From the NCBI GenBank assembly GCA_902801985.1, contig CADCKD010000008.1, positions 44,419 to 107,356 on the forward strand: a DNA stretch of 62,938 nucleotides, written 5' to 3'. Positions 61,416 through 62,938 of this stretch are shown here, piece after piece. Made by a program: the position numbers and the translations under genes. The stretch's first letter is position 1. Each line of letters opens with the position of its first letter. The notes below the pieces were generated by a model. It made no database searches and was not told the DNA's origin. It saw nothing but the letters and a program-made list of their open reading frames with translations. This stretch comes from an uncultured bacterium (GTDB lineage: Bacteria > Cyanobacteriota > Vampirovibrionia > Gastranaerophilales > Gastranaerophilaceae).

Positions 61416-62030
61416 TTAGTGATGACAATGATGTCCTTCGCCATGGTGGTGGCAGTGCGCGTGATCATGACCTTCGCCGCCGCATGCGTTTTCACCTGTT
61501 TCAAGAGAATTTGCCATATATTTTTCTAATACTTCTCTAATCGGTAATTCAGGGCAACCCGCAACAACTTCAACTCCGTTTTGTGCAAACATCATCATTG
61601 GACGTCCGCCCATTCCGCCTGCTAAAACTTTGCTCACACCTTGTTCTGATATCCAGGCAGCACTCTGACAAGAAATACCATCTTCCGGTATTTTTTCTTC
61701 TATAGTTAAAATTTCTTTTGTTTCAGGATTAATTTCAGCAAAAGTGAAAGAATCACAATGCCCGAAATGTCCGCATAATTTACCTTCACTTGTCGGAATA
61801 CAAATTTTCATAACCATATCTCCTTTTAATTTTTCTATGTTACTCTGTAATAAAATAGCACTTTCAAGAGCTTGCGTATCTGTAAGATTATGCCTTTTTG
61901 CGTAATCTCGCAGAATATTTAAAATGTTTTCATTTATTCTTCTGTTGAACGGCACTTTTTTAAGGCAGGTTTTCTTTCTTCCTGCCATCTCGCGTTTCCC
62001 ACCCCAATTAGATTTTTGACAACATTTCAT
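61416..62030 (-). CDS. RHH-like domain fused to NifX/NafY-type domain with His-rich tail
   Basis: A 204-residue protein. Residues about 26-70 look like a ribbon-helix-helix DNA-binding unit (VPFNRRINENILNILRDYAKRHNLTDTQALESAILL). Residues 74-175 are a dinitrogenase-cofactor (NifX/NifB-C-terminal, PF02579-type) domain: MKICIPTSEGKLCGHFGHCDSFTF, GGMGGRPMMMFAQNGVEV. The tail (184-204) is His/Cys/Gly-rich and should bind metal. An internal AAAGGAG (61821-61827) sits 8 bases before an in-frame ATG at 61811, so a second, NifX-only product is likely. A promoter (TTGACA-N17-TAGTTT) ends six bases before the long start; its -35 lies in a palindrome, suggesting self-repression. An ATG at 61988 is an alternative long start. 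Confidence 0.75.
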   Translation of the reverse strand: MKCCQKSNWGGKREMAGRKKTCLKKVPFNRRINENILNILRDYAKRHNLTDTQALESAILLQSNIEKLKGDMVMKICIPTSEGKLCGHFGHCDSFTFAEINPETKEILTIEEKIPEDGISCQSAAWISEQGVSKVLAGGMGGRPMMMFAQNGVEVVAGCPELPIREVLEKYMANSLETGENACGGEGHDHAHCHHHGEGHHCHH

Positions 62031-62036
62031 AATTAA

Positions 62037-62065
62037 AAACTAACACGCTTATTTGATTATGTCAA
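62037..62065 (-). promoter_or_regulatory. Promoter of the RHH-NifX gene (leaderless)
   Basis: TTGACA (62060-62065), 17 bases, TAGTTT (62037-62042), six bases, ATG at 62030 on the minus strand. Confidence 0.5.
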
Positions 62066-62076
62066 TACATAATCAA
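62053..62076. promoter_or_regulatory. Palindromic operator candidate over the -35 box
   Basis: TTGATTATG and CATAATCAA are perfect 9-base arms with a 6-base spacer. The left part overlaps the TTGACA of the RHH-NifX promoter, the expected place for a repressor site. Confidence 0.5.
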
Positions 62077-62320
62077 GATAGTTTTTGTCATCGGTTCGTT
62101 TTCAGCCCACGTTAAAAAATGTGTCTAAAATGTACGGTATTATTGATTGATAGACTTGACTTGTTGTAAAGGTGAGTTAAGATGAATAGTGACATAGCAA
62201 GCGTTTTAAGACTCAACAGGTTCGGGTCCAACCTAGGCAGTTTTAAGAGTTTGTGTATATAGATGCTCATATGACTGTAGATTATTACTATAGTTAGACA
62301 GGACAAATTGAAAATATGTA
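62077..62320. other. Non-coding stretch before repeat copy 2
   Basis: No gene-like frame is visible. It holds a possible plus promoter (TTGACT, 16 bases, TAAGAT near 62156-62183), a small stem AGGTT-CGGGTCC-AACCT (about 62218-62234), and a 10-base copy of the repeat start (TGTAGATTAT at 62276-62285). It may be the remains of a mobile or RNA element; no identity can be given. Confidence 0.3.
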
Positions 62321-62469
62321 TGTAGATTATCAGAGAGATTGAGAAAAGTACCCCCGGAAGTTTGAGAGAATTCTCAAACTTTTTAAGTTTTCGGGGAAGA
62401 ATTTCAAAACTTAATGATACAAACTCTCATACTTCCAGATAATTCACTCTAAAAGTTACTGATACTTTA
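62321..62469 (+). repeat. 149-bp palindrome-rich repeat, copy 2
   Basis: Direct repeat of 61213-61361 in the same orientation. The central palindrome is kept by paired changes (AAGTTTGAGA/TCTCAAACTT), as is the outer pair. The two copies bracket the RHH-NifX gene; the distance start to start is 1108 bases. Confidence 0.75.
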
Positions 62470-62543
62470 TTGATAAGTTATATGTTGATTTTGAGGTATC
62501 AAAAATTTAGTCATAAAGTACTTTTATTTTGATATATCTAGAC

Positions 62544-62559
62544 ACAACAAGTTTGTTGT
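62544..62559. promoter_or_regulatory. Palindrome overlapping the ogt promoter
   Basis: ACAACAA-GT-TTGTTGT, perfect 7-base arms, ending at the first base of the -10-like TAAAAT (62559-62564), which itself lies six bases before the ogt ATG. Candidate operator. Confidence 0.35.
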
Positions 62560-62570
62560 AAAATTTGAAT

Positions 62571-62938
62571 ATGGAAAAATCATATTACAAATCACCAATT
62601 GGAGTTTTAGAAATTATTTGCGAAAATGATGCTTTAATTTCATTAAAACTTGTTAAAAAAGCTGATAAATCAAGTAACGAAACTATATTAATAAAAGAAA
62701 TTAGAAGACAATTATTTGAATATTTCTCCGGTAAAAGAAAAATATTTGATATAAAAATTAATCCACAAGGTACCAAGTTTCAAAAACTCGTCTGGAAGGA
62801 ACTTCAAAAAATTCAATATGGTAAAACAAAAAGTTATTTGGAAATTGCGGCAGCAATAGGCAATAAAAATGCTCAAAGAGCCATTGGCTCTGCTTGCAAC
62901 AAAAATAACATTTTAATTGTTATTCCATGTCATAGAGT
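62571..62938 (+). CDS. ogt: Methylated-DNA-protein cysteine methyltransferase (partial)
   Basis: The 5' 122 codons of a suicide enzyme that moves methyl groups from O6-methylguanine to its own cysteine. The N-terminal part begins MEKSYYKSPIGVLEIIC. The C-terminal part has 'GTKFQKLVWKELQKIQYGKTKSYLEIAAAIGNKNAQRAIGSACNKN' with the helix-turn-helix and Arg finger, and the active-site IPCHR right at the window edge. The stop lies outside. There is no Shine-Dalgarno; TAAAAT ends six bases before the ATG. Confidence 0.92.
   Translation, partial: MEKSYYKSPIGVLEIICENDALISLKLVKKADKSSNETILIKEIRRQLFEYFSGKRKIFDIKINPQGTKFQKLVWKELQKIQYGKTKSYLEIAAAIGNKNAQRAIGSACNKNNILIVIPCHR

Noticed and set aside
62218-62234. 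GGTTCGGGTCC resembling a tRNA T arm
   Set aside because: The loop does not fit TTCRANY with a 5-pair stem and no acceptor, D or anticodon arms can be drawn.

Overview
The window reads as a chromosomal segment of an AT-rich, flagellated bacterium of the non-photosynthetic cyanobacterial sister lineage (Melainabacteria/Vampirovibrionia, probably the gut order Gastranaerophilales). This placement is an inference. It rests on low GC, the cluster order infA-rpmJ-rpsM-rpsK-rpsD-rpoA-rplQ-truA-rplM-rpsI, a RecG with the long N-terminal extension seen in cyanobacteria, flagellar export genes, and several lineage-type hypothetical proteins (for example one beginning MGLAASQARFLG and short ones with NFKSN or FSGK near the N-terminus). 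No phage, transposase or CRISPR array was seen.

Layout. 1-4 kb (minus): partial gene behind a flagellar sigma-28-type promoter, a GT8 glycosyltransferase with a signal peptide, an MFS transporter, a small membrane protein and proC. 4-5.2 kb (plus): rpmH, rnpA and an unknown gene. 5.2-8.8 kb (minus): unknown membrane protein, a degenerate GspE/PilB-type ATPase next to a receiver protein, and an orphan sugar-ABC permease. 9-24 kb (plus): GT2 glycosyltransferase, clpB, a candidate sigma-28-dependent small RNA, PBP1A, ribE-ribBA, a GNAT protein, a FliK-like unknown, glyQ and two tandem amino-acid permeases. 23.7-33 kb (mixed): HAD and TPR proteins, mutS, tgt, a possible PRTase-like protein, TM2 and XRE proteins. 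33-38.7 kb (minus): ribosomal protein/rpoA operon with structured leaders. 39-44 kb (plus): rimI, a BioY-like protein, a ZorAB/MotAB-like stator pair, a PFL/UPF0210 protein and an acidic protein. 43.9-49.5 kb (minus): uvrC, then fliN/Y-fliO-fliP-fliQ-fliR. 50-59 kb (plus, except a PLP decarboxylase): NTF2-like protein, lspA, rluD, LapA-like, recG, porin and NAD-isocitrate dehydrogenase. 59-62.9 kb: a large TPR protein, tRNA-Asn, two copies of a 149-bp palindromic repeat flanking an RHH-NifX fusion gene, and a partial ogt.

The main observations beyond plain annotation are these. (i) At least twelve genes have a -10 box exactly six bases before ATG and no clear Shine-Dalgarno, which suggests common leaderless translation. 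(ii) A perfect sigma-28 promoter (TAAAGTTT-N11-GCCGATAT) drives a roughly 74-nt terminator-ended RNA carrying an anti-Shine-Dalgarno CCTCC, and a second sigma-28 site precedes the partial first gene. (iii) There are structured RNA leaders before rpsD and rpsM. (iv) An RHH-NifX-His-tail protein has an internal start and a palindromic operator over its own -35 box. (v) There is a minimal ZorAB-like stator pair in an operon with a UPF0210 protein. All functional statements are from sequence reading only; no searches were run.
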